NCBI RefSeq assembly: GCF_003226535.1
Contig: NZ_QKOB01000001.1
Coordinates: forward strand, 186,001-250,000
Origin: Meiothermus sp. Pnk-1
Lineage (GTDB): Bacteria; Deinococcota; Deinococci; Deinococcales; Thermaceae
Direction of reading: 5' to 3'
DNA length: 64,000 nt
The notes below the pieces were generated by a model. That model saw only the letters and a list, made by a program, of their open reading frames with translations, ran no database searches and had not been told where the DNA came from. Position numbers and translations under genes: made by a program. This document shows positions 46,575-53,627 of the stretch, piece after piece; the first letter of the stretch is position 1, and every line of letters begins with the position of its first letter.

Positions 46575-47858
46575 ATGGAACGCAGGCCAGATGATTCGAA
46601 GAAGCCCTTGGCCGAACGCATGCGCCCCAGGTCCTTGGAGGAAGTGCTAGGGCAGCCCCACCTCACTGGGCCGGGAAAGCCCCTTAGGCGGATGCTCGAG
46701 TCGGGGCGGTTGCGCTCGCTAATCCTGTGGGGGCCGCCGGGGAGCGGCAAGACCACCCTGGCCCGTTTGCTGGCCGAGGGGGTGGGCCAGGAGATGCTCG
46801 CCCTTTCGGCGGTTGACGCCGGGGTTAAAGAGATCAAGGAAGCCGTGGCGCGGGCGAGGGAGGTAGGGGGGCTGGTGCTGTTCCTCGACGAGATCCACCG
46901 CTTCAACAAGTCGCAGCAGGATGCCTTGCTGCCGCACGTCGAATCGGGGCTGCTGACCTTGATCGGGGCCACCACCGAGAACCCCTCCTTTGAGGTGAAC
47001 CCAGCCCTGCGCTCGCGGGCGCGGGTGTACGTACTGCGCCCCCTCGAGCCCGCGGAGATCCGCCGGCTGCTCGAGCGGGCCCTGCAGCACCCCGAGGGCC
47101 TCCCGGGCGTAGAGGCCGAGCCGCCGGCGCTGGAGCTGTTAGCCCAGTCCTCGCTGGGGGATGTGCGGCGGGCCCTCTCGGCCCTCGAGCTGGCCGTGAC
47201 CCTCGAGGGGAAGGTCACCCTGGAATCGGCCAAAGAGGCTTTGGGGGCGGGCACGCTGGGCTTCGATAAGGGCGGCGAGCACTTTTATGACCTGATCTCG
47301 GCCCTGCACAAGAGCGTGCGCGGCAACCACGTGGACGCGGCGCTTTACTACTTGGCCCGGATGCTCGAGGGTGGAGCTGACCCTCTCTACCTGGCCCGCC
47401 GCCTGGTGCGGATGGCAGTAGAGGACGTCGGTCTGGCCGATCCGCTGGCGCTGCGGCTGGCGGTGGCGGCCCAGCAGGCCTATGAGTTTCTGGGCAGCCC
47501 CGAGGGGGAGCTGGCCTTGGCCGAACTCACCATCTACCTGGCGCTGGCCCCCAAGTCCAATAGCGCCTACACTGCCTGGAAGGCCGCTCAGGAGGCTGCC
47601 CGCCGCTATCCGGACGCCCCCGTGCCGCTACATCTGCGCAATGCCCCCACCGCCTTGATGAAAAGCCTGGGCTATGGGCAGACCTACGCCTACTACCACG
47701 ATGACCCCCAAGGGAGCTTCGCTCAAGCCTATCTACCGGAGGCTTTGGAGGGCCTCACCCTTTATGAGGCGACCGGAGAGGGATGGGAAGAGCGGGTTAG
47801 GGAGCGGTTGGGGGCGCTGCGTAGACGTTTTCGCCAGGCCCGGCCCGGCGAAGGCTAG
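46575..47858 (+). CDS. rarA: Replication-associated recombination protein RarA (MgsA)
   Basis: 427-residue AAA+ ATPase acting at stalled replication forks. It shows [31 protein letters not shown] (Walker A), [19 protein letters not shown] (Walker B and the RarA-specific helix), [18 protein letters not shown] (sensor 1 and arginine finger), and the C-terminal tetramerisation domain ([19 protein letters not shown]). Divergent from the membrane protein gene. Confidence 0.95.
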   Translation: MERRPDDSKKPLAERMRPRSLEEVLGQPHLTGPGKPLRRMLESGRLRSLILWGPPGSGKTTLARLLAEGVGQEMLALSAVDAGVKEIKEAVARAREVGGLVLFLDEIHRFNKSQQDALLPHVESGLLTLIGATTENPSFEVNPALRSRARVYVLRPLEPAEIRRLLERALQHPEGLPGVEAEPPALELLAQSSLGDVRRALSALELAVTLEGKVTLESAKEALGAGTLGFDKGGEHFYDLISALHKSVRGNHVDAALYYLARMLEGGADPLYLARRLVRMAVEDVGLADPLALRLAVAAQQAYEFLGSPEGELALAELTIYLALAPKSNSAYTAWKAAQEAARRYPDAPVPLHLRNAPTALMKSLGYGQTYAYYHDDPQGSFAQAYLPEALEGLTLYEATGEGWEERVRERLGALRRRFRQARPGEG

Positions 47859-47861
47859 CGG

Positions 47862-48641
47862 TCAATCCGCTGCGGCGCTCTCTCCCTCGAGCATGGGCCG
47901 GGCCTTCTGGCCGAAATAAGCGTGAAGCTCGAGGAACCTCTGGTGGGCCTCAGGCCCTAAGAACCCCGGTGGGGTGAGTTCCGGTGGCAGCCCAGGATCC
48001 AAGAAGAGCAACTTCCGCGCCTCGTGCACCAGGCGGGTGAGCCGCACGAAGGCCTCCTCGGGGGTTTTAGGATGGAAGGGATGGAGCCGCACGAACTCCC
48101 GGTAGCGCTGCTGGGCGGCTTCCAGGTTGTAGGCTTTGCGGATCAGCTCGAGCGGGTCGCTCGCCGTGAAGCGCTGCGCCTGAAACAGCTCGACGTAGCT
48201 CTCCAGTTCGTAAAAGCGCACCAGATCCCGGGCGGCCTCGAGGCTCGCGGTAGGGCTTATCCACACCCCCGGGGTGGGGGTTCCGAACCCCAGCAGCACC
48301 AACTCGTTGCGAAAGCGGTCCCGCATGGTGCGCTTGGCTTCCGGCACGGCGTGGATCAGGATGCGCCATCCTCCATCCCATCGGTCTACGTTTCGGTAGA
48401 GGCGGCTTCGCACCTGCTCGACCTGCCAGGCCACCCGTTCGGAGAGCCGGTAGTAGGCCTTGCGCCCGTCCTTCTCGGGGAGGATCCAACCGCTCTTGAC
48501 GCTGCGCGACACCGCGGCCCGCACCGCCGGTTCGGAGAAGCCCAAAGCCTCCATCCAGCGGATCAGGTCGCCCACCCAGGCCCGGTTGCCGGGGTAGAGG
48601 TACTCCATGTAGAGCGTGAAGAGGGTGGAGCGGGCCCGCAT
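47862..48641 (-). CDS. PaaX-family transcriptional regulator
   Basis: 259 residues. The N-terminal winged helix (LFTLYMEYLYPGNRAWVGDLI, then FSEPAVRAAVSRSVKSGWI) and the central WRILIHAVPEAKRTMRDRFRNEL match PaaX, the phenylacetyl-CoA-responsive repressor of phenylacetate catabolism. No paa genes are adjacent. TAAACT lies 7 nt before the ATG (leaderless), and the palindrome at 48658-48667 sits in its promoter spacer, suggesting autoregulation. Confidence 0.88.
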   Translation of the reverse strand: MRARSTLFTLYMEYLYPGNRAWVGDLIRWMEALGFSEPAVRAAVSRSVKSGWILPEKDGRKAYYRLSERVAWQVEQVRSRLYRNVDRWDGGWRILIHAVPEAKRTMRDRFRNELVLLGFGTPTPGVWISPTASLEAARDLVRFYELESYVELFQAQRFTASDPLELIRKAYNLEAAQQRYREFVRLHPFHPKTPEEAFVRLTRLVHEARKLLFLDPGLPPELTPPGFLGPEAHQRFLELHAYFGQKARPMLEGESAAAD

Positions 48642-48657
48642 ATGGGTTAGTTTACGC

Positions 48658-48667
48658 TACCGCGGTA
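48658..48667. promoter_or_regulatory. TACCGCGGTA palindrome in the PaaX-type gene promoter
   Basis: Perfect 10-bp palindrome placed 3 bp upstream of the TAAACT -10 box (48649-48654 on the minus strand), between -35 and -10. It is a plausible operator for the regulator's own gene. Confidence 0.4.
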
Positions 48668-48717
48668 TGGGGGTTACCTCGAGCTTCGTCTGGTCAGAGT
48701 ACCATGAGGGCGCGTCT

Positions 48718-49170
48718 TTAGCGATTGCCCGAGGTTTCCTGTGCCCTCCCACCCAGAGGCTCCCCCCTGGCGACTTTGCGCTGAGGGGAGTGCTCGGCCA
48801 ATTGCATCAACTCGATATCGTTTCCGTCCGGGTCCTTGATCCAGGCTTGCCAGTTGTGGTCAAGGCCTAGGCTGGGACCGCGTTCGATGCTTATCCCCTT
48901 GGCTTTTAGCTCTTCAACCGTGCGGTGTAGATCATCGGTGACCAAACACAAGTGCATGAAGCTGCTGTTTCGGGATGGGTCGGGGGCGGGGCCACCCGGG
49001 AACACTTCGAGGAAGCGGTCCCCCCCAACGTGCAAGTAGACCAGCATCAAGGAGCCATCCTCACGATACAGGCGGAAAGATTCACGAATGCCGAGCAGCG
49101 CGTAAAAATCGAGCGTTCGGTCTAAATCGTGCGCCGCAAAGGCGATGTGGCCGATGTCGGTGATCATCAA
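48718..49170 (-). CDS. VOC-family protein (glyoxalase/bleomycin-resistance fold)
   Basis: 150 residues with paired beta-alpha-beta modules: ITDIGHIAFAAHDLDRTLDFY at the start and FMHLCLVTDDLHRTVEEL in the middle, each with a metal-type histidine, and two metal-type acidic positions (RFLEVFPGG and DGNDIELMQL). The pattern is that of glyoxalase I-like enzymes. The substrate is uncertain. It lies 52 bp after thrS on the same strand and could be co-transcribed. Confidence 0.8.
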   Translation of the reverse strand: MMITDIGHIAFAAHDLDRTLDFYALLGIRESFRLYREDGSLMLVYLHVGGDRFLEVFPGGPAPDPSRNSSFMHLCLVTDDLHRTVEELKAKGISIERGPSLGLDHNWQAWIKDPDGNDIELMQLAEHSPQRKVARGEPLGGRAQETSGNR

Positions 49171-49222
49171 GGGCTCCTTTGAAGTGAAGGTGCGGAGGGG
49201 TTTTCCTCGCCTGGGGAGGGAA

Positions 49223-51181
49223 CTACTTCTTTTCCCTGACCCGCTTTTGCATCTCCTCGATTAGCTCCTCCAGCTTTAGCGTTCGCTGCTCTTTTACCTG
49301 CCGTTCGCGCAGGTTTACCGTGCCCTGTTCCTGCTCCTTGTCGCCCACTACCAGAATGAGGGGAATTTTCTGAAGTTCGGCGTCGCGGATCTTGGCGTTC
49401 ATGCGCTCCGGGCGGTCGTCCACCTCTACGCGCAGCTTGGCCGCCTGCATAGCCTGGGCGATCCGTCGGGCGTATTCTAGGTGCCGGTCGGCGATGGGGA
49501 CGATCACGGCCTGGATGGGGGAGAGCCACAGGGGGAAGTTTCCGGCGGTGTGCTCGAGGTAGAAGGCAAAAAACCGGTCGAAGGAGCCCATGATGGCCCG
49601 GTGGATGATGACCGGGGTCTCTTTTTCACCCTTCTCGTTGGTGAACTCCAGGCCGAAGCGCCTGCCGCTGATGAAGTCGAGCTGGTTGGTGGCGATGGAT
49701 TCCTCTTTGCCCAGCACGGTGCGAAGCTGCACGTCGAGCTTGGGTCCGTAGAAGGTGGCCTCGCCGATGCCCTCGACGTACTGGGCGCCGGTCTCCTCCA
49801 GCGCTGAGCGGATGGCGGCGATGGCCTCGTCCCAGTGGGGGCCGGGCTCGCCGAACTTCTCGGGGTTGTTCTCGAAGTCGGGCAGGGAGAGGCGGAACCA
49901 GTAGTCGCGGAGGCCGAAGTCCTTGTAGACCTCGTCAAAAAGCCCGATCACCCGGATGAACTCCTCCTTGACCTGGGCCTTGGAGCAGTAGATGTGGGCG
50001 TCGTTCTGGGTGAAGCCGCGCACCCGCGAGAGCCCCGAGAGGGTGCCGGAGAGCTCGAAGCGGTAGACGGTGCCGAACTCGGCCAGGCGCAGGGGCAGGT
50101 CGCGGTAGCTTTTCGGCCGAGCCTTGTAGATCATGTGGTGGTGCGGGCAGTTCATGGGCTTGAGGTAGTATTCCTCGCCCTCGATCTCGATGGGAGCGTA
50201 CATGTCGTCTTTGTAGTAGGGGAGGTGCCCGGAGGTGTAGTAGAGCTTGGCGTTGGCGATGTGCGGGGTGATGACGTAGCGATAGCCGTGCTCCTGCTCC
50301 TTCTCGTACATGTACTGCTCGAGCTGCCGCCGGATGAAAGCCCCCTTGGGCAGCCATAGCGGTAGGCCCTTGCCCACTTCCTCGCTGATGGTGAAGAGCT
50401 CGAGCTCGGCCCCCAGCTTGCGGTGGTCGCGCTTCTTGGCCTCCTCTTGCCGCCATAGGTAGTCGTCGAGTTCTTCCTTGCTGCGGAAGGCGATGCCGTA
50501 GATGCGCTGGAGCATGGGACGCCTGGAATCGCCCCGCCAGTAAGCCCCGGCGATGTGGGTGAGCTTGAAGTAGGGCGGAATGCGGCCCGTGCTGGGAACG
50601 TGGGGCCCGCGGCAGAGGTCGGTGAAGCCGTGGGTTCCTTCGCCCTGGGCATAAAAGCTGATCTCTACCCCTTCCGGGAGGTCTTGAATCAGTTCGGTTT
50701 TGTAGGGATCTTTGCCCTCGAAGCGCCGCAGGGCTTCCTCGCGCGGCAGGACGAAGCGGCGCAGCTCGAGGTTCTCCTTCACGATACGGCGCATCCGCGC
50801 TTCGATCTCGGGCAGGTCGCCCTCGCCCAGCGGTTCTGGTGGGTCGATGTCGTAATAGAAGCCGTTTTCGATCACCGGCCCGATGGCCAGCTTTACCGCG
50901 TCGGGATCATAGCCCTTGGCGGCAAAAAACTCGCGCACGGCCTGGGCCAGCACGTGGGCCAGGGTGTGGCGGAAAAGCTGCTGGTATTCGGGGTCTTTCT
51001 CGGTGAGGAGCTTGAGCTTAGCCCCCTGAGGCAGGGGTTTCATCAAGTCGTACAGTTCGCCGTCCACGATCGCGCCGATGGCGGCCTTGGCCAGCCCAGG
51101 GCCGATCGCTTTGGCAGCCTCGGCGGCCGTTGCGCCATCCGGTAGGTTTAGTTCGCGTCCGTCGGGTAGGTAGACATTCAT
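49223..51181 (-). CDS. thrS: Threonyl-tRNA synthetase
   Basis: 652 residues: TGS domain (1-60), editing domain (about 65-225, with HTLAHVLAQAV and the metal-type CRGPHVPSTG), class II catalytic core (about 245-535, with MNCPHHHMIY and RGFTQNDAHIYC) and anticodon-binding domain. ATG 51181 has AGGAAGA 3 nt upstream. The 135-nt leader carries a promoter, a 13-codon leader ORF with two Thr codons and two competing hairpins, so expression is very likely controlled by transcription attenuation. Confidence 0.96.
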   Translation of the reverse strand: MNVYLPDGRELNLPDGATAAEAAKAIGPGLAKAAIGAIVDGELYDLMKPLPQGAKLKLLTEKDPEYQQLFRHTLAHVLAQAVREFFAAKGYDPDAVKLAIGPVIENGFYYDIDPPEPLGEGDLPEIEARMRRIVKENLELRRFVLPREEALRRFEGKDPYKTELIQDLPEGVEISFYAQGEGTHGFTDLCRGPHVPSTGRIPPYFKLTHIAGAYWRGDSRRPMLQRIYGIAFRSKEELDDYLWRQEEAKKRDHRKLGAELELFTISEEVGKGLPLWLPKGAFIRRQLEQYMYEKEQEHGYRYVITPHIANAKLYYTSGHLPYYKDDMYAPIEIEGEEYYLKPMNCPHHHMIYKARPKSYRDLPLRLAEFGTVYRFELSGTLSGLSRVRGFTQNDAHIYCSKAQVKEEFIRVIGLFDEVYKDFGLRDYWFRLSLPDFENNPEKFGEPGPHWDEAIAAIRSALEETGAQYVEGIGEATFYGPKLDVQLRTVLGKEESIATNQLDFISGRRFGLEFTNEKGEKETPVIIHRAIMGSFDRFFAFYLEHTAGNFPLWLSPIQAVIVPIADRHLEYARRIAQAMQAAKLRVEVDDRPERMNAKIRDAELQKIPLILVVGDKEQEQGTVNLRERQVKEQRTLKLEELIEEMQKRVREKK

Positions 51182-51223
51182 GTTCTTCCTCGCTGTTCCC
51201 CGTGCAGGGGCTGCTATGGCCAG

Positions 51224-51260
51224 AAAAAAAGACCCGGCTCGTTTTACCACACGAGCCGGG
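51224..51260 (-). terminator. Attenuator terminator in the thrS leader
   Basis: On the minus strand CCCGGCTCG pairs with CGAGCCGGG around a 10-nt loop and is followed by TC and seven T. It lies before the thrS start, not after a gene, so it acts as an attenuator. The first five bases, CCCGG, are shared with the antiterminator hairpin. Confidence 0.88.
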
Positions 51261-51294
51261 AGAACCTCTAGCGAATCCCTAGAAGTTCCCCCGG
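51256..51294 (-). promoter_or_regulatory. Antiterminator hairpin in the thrS leader
   Basis: CCGGGGGAACTTCTAG pairs over 16 bp (two G-U pairs) with CTAGAGGTTCTCCCGG across a 7-nt loop. Its 3' arm includes the CCCGG that starts the terminator stem, so the two hairpins exclude each other. Confidence 0.75.
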
Positions 51295-51320
51295 GGTCTG
51301 GTAGTGACGGGCCAGATCAT
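51279..51320 (-). CDS. Putative thrS leader peptide
   Basis: Thirteen-codon ORF MIWPVTTRPRGNF with adjacent Thr codons ACT and ACC. The ATG lies 10 nt after the TACACT -10 box, so it would be translated from a nearly leaderless end. Its stop codon falls at the top of the antiterminator 5' arm. Translation is inferred from position only. Confidence 0.5.
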   Translation of the reverse strand: MIWPVTTRPRGNF

Positions 51321-51330
51321 CTTGTAGGTG

Positions 51331-51359
51331 AGTGTACTGCTAGGCCTCCCTAGCGTCAA
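51331..51359 (-). promoter_or_regulatory. Promoter of thrS
   Basis: TTGACG (51354-51359), 17-bp spacer, TACACT (51331-51336) on the minus strand, about 150 bp upstream of the thrS start. Confidence 0.8.
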
Positions 51360-51360
51360 T

Positions 51361-51549
51361 CGGCTCGCCTGTCGGGCTGGTGTCAGTAAACGCGTAGGGC
51401 GCGCGCTGAGGGGAACGCTTCCGTTCCGCCGGACGGGGTGGGCGTGTGCGAATGCTCGGCAATCTCAGGCAGGACTATGTTAAGCTAACTCGTAGTATGC
51501 CGGTCTGCCTCCACACTGTTTTTTCGCCCCTTACCCCGGAGGGGCGGGC
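51361..51549. other. Intergenic stretch upstream of the Roadblock genes
   Basis: About 190 bp between the thrS promoter and the first Roadblock gene. A TAGTAT at 51493-51498 could serve as -10 for the plus strand, without a matching -35. Nothing else is recognised. Confidence 0.5.
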
Positions 51550-51882
51550 GTGAGGTTTCTGGACAGCCTGGCCCCCCTGGGAGTCCGGCGGGCGGTGCTT
51601 ACCGCCAGCGATGGCCTGGTGATCGAGAGCATAGGCTCGGGGGCCCCCTCGGCCGAGCTATTGGCCGCCGAACTGGCCTCGCTCCACCGCAACATGCGGC
51701 GGCTAGCCGAGGGGATGGGAGGAGGGGTCCGCCGTTTTACTCTGGCTACCGAGGAACGCGAAGTGTTGGTGGTGGTGGTAAGGGATTACTGCCTAGGCGC
51801 GGTGGTTGAGCGCAGCGGGGATCGGCGGGCGGTGGGGGCCGAGCTTTCTAGGCTAGCCAGCCGCCTCTCCGAACAGCTCTAG
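51550..51882 (+). CDS. Roadblock/LC7-domain protein
   Basis: 110 residues, one Roadblock/LC7 (MglB-like) domain: RRAVLTASDGLVIESIGSG is the conserved first hairpin, followed by a long helix and REVLVVVVRDYCLGAVVE strands. Such proteins dimerise and act as activating partners of small Ras-like GTPases such as MglA. No GTPase gene is in view. The start is GTG 51550. A second Roadblock gene follows after 15 bp. Confidence 0.82.
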   Translation: MRFLDSLAPLGVRRAVLTASDGLVIESIGSGAPSAELLAAELASLHRNMRRLAEGMGGGVRRFTLATEEREVLVVVVRDYCLGAVVERSGDRRAVGAELSRLASRLSEQL

Positions 51883-51897
51883 CAACAGGAGCACAGC

Positions 51898-52251
51898 ATG
51901 GTACAAGAGGTACTCTCCGAGCTACAAGCGGTGCGTGGGGTGCTGGGTTCTGCACTGGTCGCTGAGGACGGGTTCATCGTGGAAAGCCAGCAGGCCCCTG
52001 GCGCCCCCGATGTGGACTTCCTGGGTGGGGCCGCAGCGACCGCCCTGGCCTCGGCCAAGGCCCTCTCGCAGGAGATCAACCGGGGGGAGGTCGAAGAGGT
52101 CATGGTCGAGTATCCCGAAGGCCCGCTGCTGCTGGTGCCGCTCGAGGGGGGCTACTTGTTGGTGGTGCTGCTCGACTCGGTGCAGAGCCTGGGCCGGGCC
52201 CGCTTCCAGCTCAAGAAGAGCATCCCCCGGCTCAAGGAGGCGCTGACTTAG
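51898..52251 (+). CDS. Roadblock/LC7-domain protein, second copy
   Basis: 117 residues with the same fold: VRGVLGSALVAEDGFIVES, a helix rich in alanine, and GPLLLVPLEGGYLLVVLLD, ending in a basic helix. It differs strongly from its neighbour, so the pair may form a heterodimer rather than being a recent duplication. It is preceded by AGCAACAGGAG 7 nt before the ATG. Confidence 0.85.
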   Translation: MVQEVLSELQAVRGVLGSALVAEDGFIVESQQAPGAPDVDFLGGAAATALASAKALSQEINRGEVEEVMVEYPEGPLLLVPLEGGYLLVVLLDSVQSLGRARFQLKKSIPRLKEALT

Positions 52252-52330
52252 TTCGCCCCGCTCGCCTCATCCCCAAAAAGAGGTTAGACTGCTGTCGCGC
52301 TCGGGGTATTCTCGAGCTTAGGAGGAACTT

Positions 52331-52600
52331 GTGAACGAGCTTCGCCTGGATATCGACAAGGAGACCGCGTATGGGCGCTACACCAACCTGGCGCTCTTTT
52401 CCCACACCAAGAACGAATTCGTGCTGGATTTCGCCCTGATTCAGCCCCAGGGTGGGGCCATAGTGGTCTCTCGCCTGATCACCAGCCCTCAACACGCCAA
52501 GGCCCTCTTGCGCAGCCTGGCGGAAAATATCCAGCGCTACGAGGAAACCTACGGGTTGATCCCCGAGCCCGTGGCCGAAGGCTTGGGGAGCCAGGCCTAA
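52331..52600 (+). CDS. DUF3467 protein
   Basis: 89 residues. YGRYTNLALFSHTKNEFVLDF and the block LITSPQHAKALLRSLAENI with YEETYG are the DUF3467 pattern, a small conserved bacterial protein of unknown role. The start is GTG 52331 with AGGAGGAAC upstream. It lies 79 bp after the Roadblock pair, and co-transcription is possible. Confidence 0.82.
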   Translation: MNELRLDIDKETAYGRYTNLALFSHTKNEFVLDFALIQPQGGAIVVSRLITSPQHAKALLRSLAENIQRYEETYGLIPEPVAEGLGSQA

Positions 52601-52616
52601 ACTGCATCGCCCCCTA

Positions 52617-52655
52617 GCGCGAGCCCGGCATGGCGCAAAGCACCTGGGCTCGCGC
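52617..52655. terminator. Inverted repeat between convergent genes
   Basis: GCGCGAGCCC and GGGCTCGCGC form a perfect 10-bp inverted repeat with a 19-nt loop, 16 bp after the DUF3467 stop. No T-run follows on either strand, so it is a weak terminator candidate or an mRNA-end hairpin. Confidence 0.4.
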
Positions 52656-52750
52656 TTCGTATGCCCTCGAGTCGTTCCGCTGCCTGCCGCTAGGCGGGGT
52701 GGATAAATCTCGCTGCCAGACCAATGGGAACGGGACAAACGCGCCTTTTA

Positions 52751-53620
52751 TCACATCCTTTGGGCTTTTTGGGCAATCAGGATACCCCAGAGGGTCAGCA
52801 GCCCCCCCAGCAAAGCCTGTAGCGGCAAGTGTTCCCCCAGAAACACCACCCCCGCCAACACCCCTACCACCGGGGTAAGGTTGGAGAACACCGCTACCCG
52901 CACCGGGCCGAGCTGGCGTACTCCGTACATCCAGGTCAGAAAGGCCAGGGTGTTGGCCAGCAGCCCACTCGCTATCAGCAAAACCCAGACCCACATCGGC
53001 ACCGCGGCGCCGGCCAGCCGCAGCATCTGGGGGGTGTGCAGGAGCCAGTAGGGAACCATGCCTAGCACGAAGCTCCCGCCGGTCCAGGTGAGCAGCCGGT
53101 AACCCCCAGCCAGGCGGCGGGCCCCCACCGTGTAGACCGCCCAGCTCAGCGCGGAAAGCAGTACGAACACGACCCCTAGCCCTTGGCCTCCGCCCTGTCC
53201 GAGGGTTTCCCCGCTCAAGATCACGACCCCGGTCAGCGAAAGGGCCAGGCCCAGGTAGGCCATTTTGGATAGCGGCTCGCGGAGCCAAACCACGCTGAGC
53301 AGAGCTACCCAGATGGGGTTGGTGGAGCTCACGATGGAAGTGTAGGAAGCTGGGAGGCGAGGAATCCCCTCCAGGAAAAGCCATTGGTAGAGGCTGTTAC
53401 CGATGAGCCCGAGGCCCGCAATTACCGCCCAGTCCCGCCAACCCAGCCGCTCCCGGCTGAATAGCGACCACAGCACCGCGTAAGCCAGCGAGGCCAGCAG
53501 CACCCGCAGGCTGTTCATGGCATGGGGCGGCAGATATGCCGCCAACACCTTGAGTGCGGCGGCATTCGAGCCCCAGGCTAAAACGGAGAAAAGGGGGTAG
53601 ACAAAAGGGGGAAGGCGCAT
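52751..53620 (-). CDS. EamA-family (DMT) transporter
   Basis: 289 residues with ten predicted helices in two homologous EamA halves. The first half has FSVLAWGSNAAALKVLA and SIVSSTNPIWVALLS; the second has ALSWAVYTVGARRL and SNLTPVVGVLAGVVFLGEHL. It belongs to the drug/metabolite transporters, probably an exporter of amino acids or other metabolites. The substrate is unknown. It starts 7 bp after the S9 peptidase gene. Confidence 0.88.
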   Translation of the reverse strand: MRLPPFVYPLFSVLAWGSNAAALKVLAAYLPPHAMNSLRVLLASLAYAVLWSLFSRERLGWRDWAVIAGLGLIGNSLYQWLFLEGIPRLPASYTSIVSSTNPIWVALLSVVWLREPLSKMAYLGLALSLTGVVILSGETLGQGGGQGLGVVFVLLSALSWAVYTVGARRLAGGYRLLTWTGGSFVLGMVPYWLLHTPQMLRLAGAAVPMWVWVLLIASGLLANTLAFLTWMYGVRQLGPVRVAVFSNLTPVVGVLAGVVFLGEHLPLQALLGGLLTLWGILIAQKAQRM

Positions 53621-53627
53621 GGGGGCT

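Noticed and set aside
51220-51340. T-box riboswitch upstream of thrS (UGGU in the terminator loop could pair with a tRNA ACCA end)
   Set aside because: The whole leader is only about 110 nt from the promoter to the terminator, with no Stem I, specifier loop or T-box consensus. The UGGU match is four bases and lies in the terminator loop.
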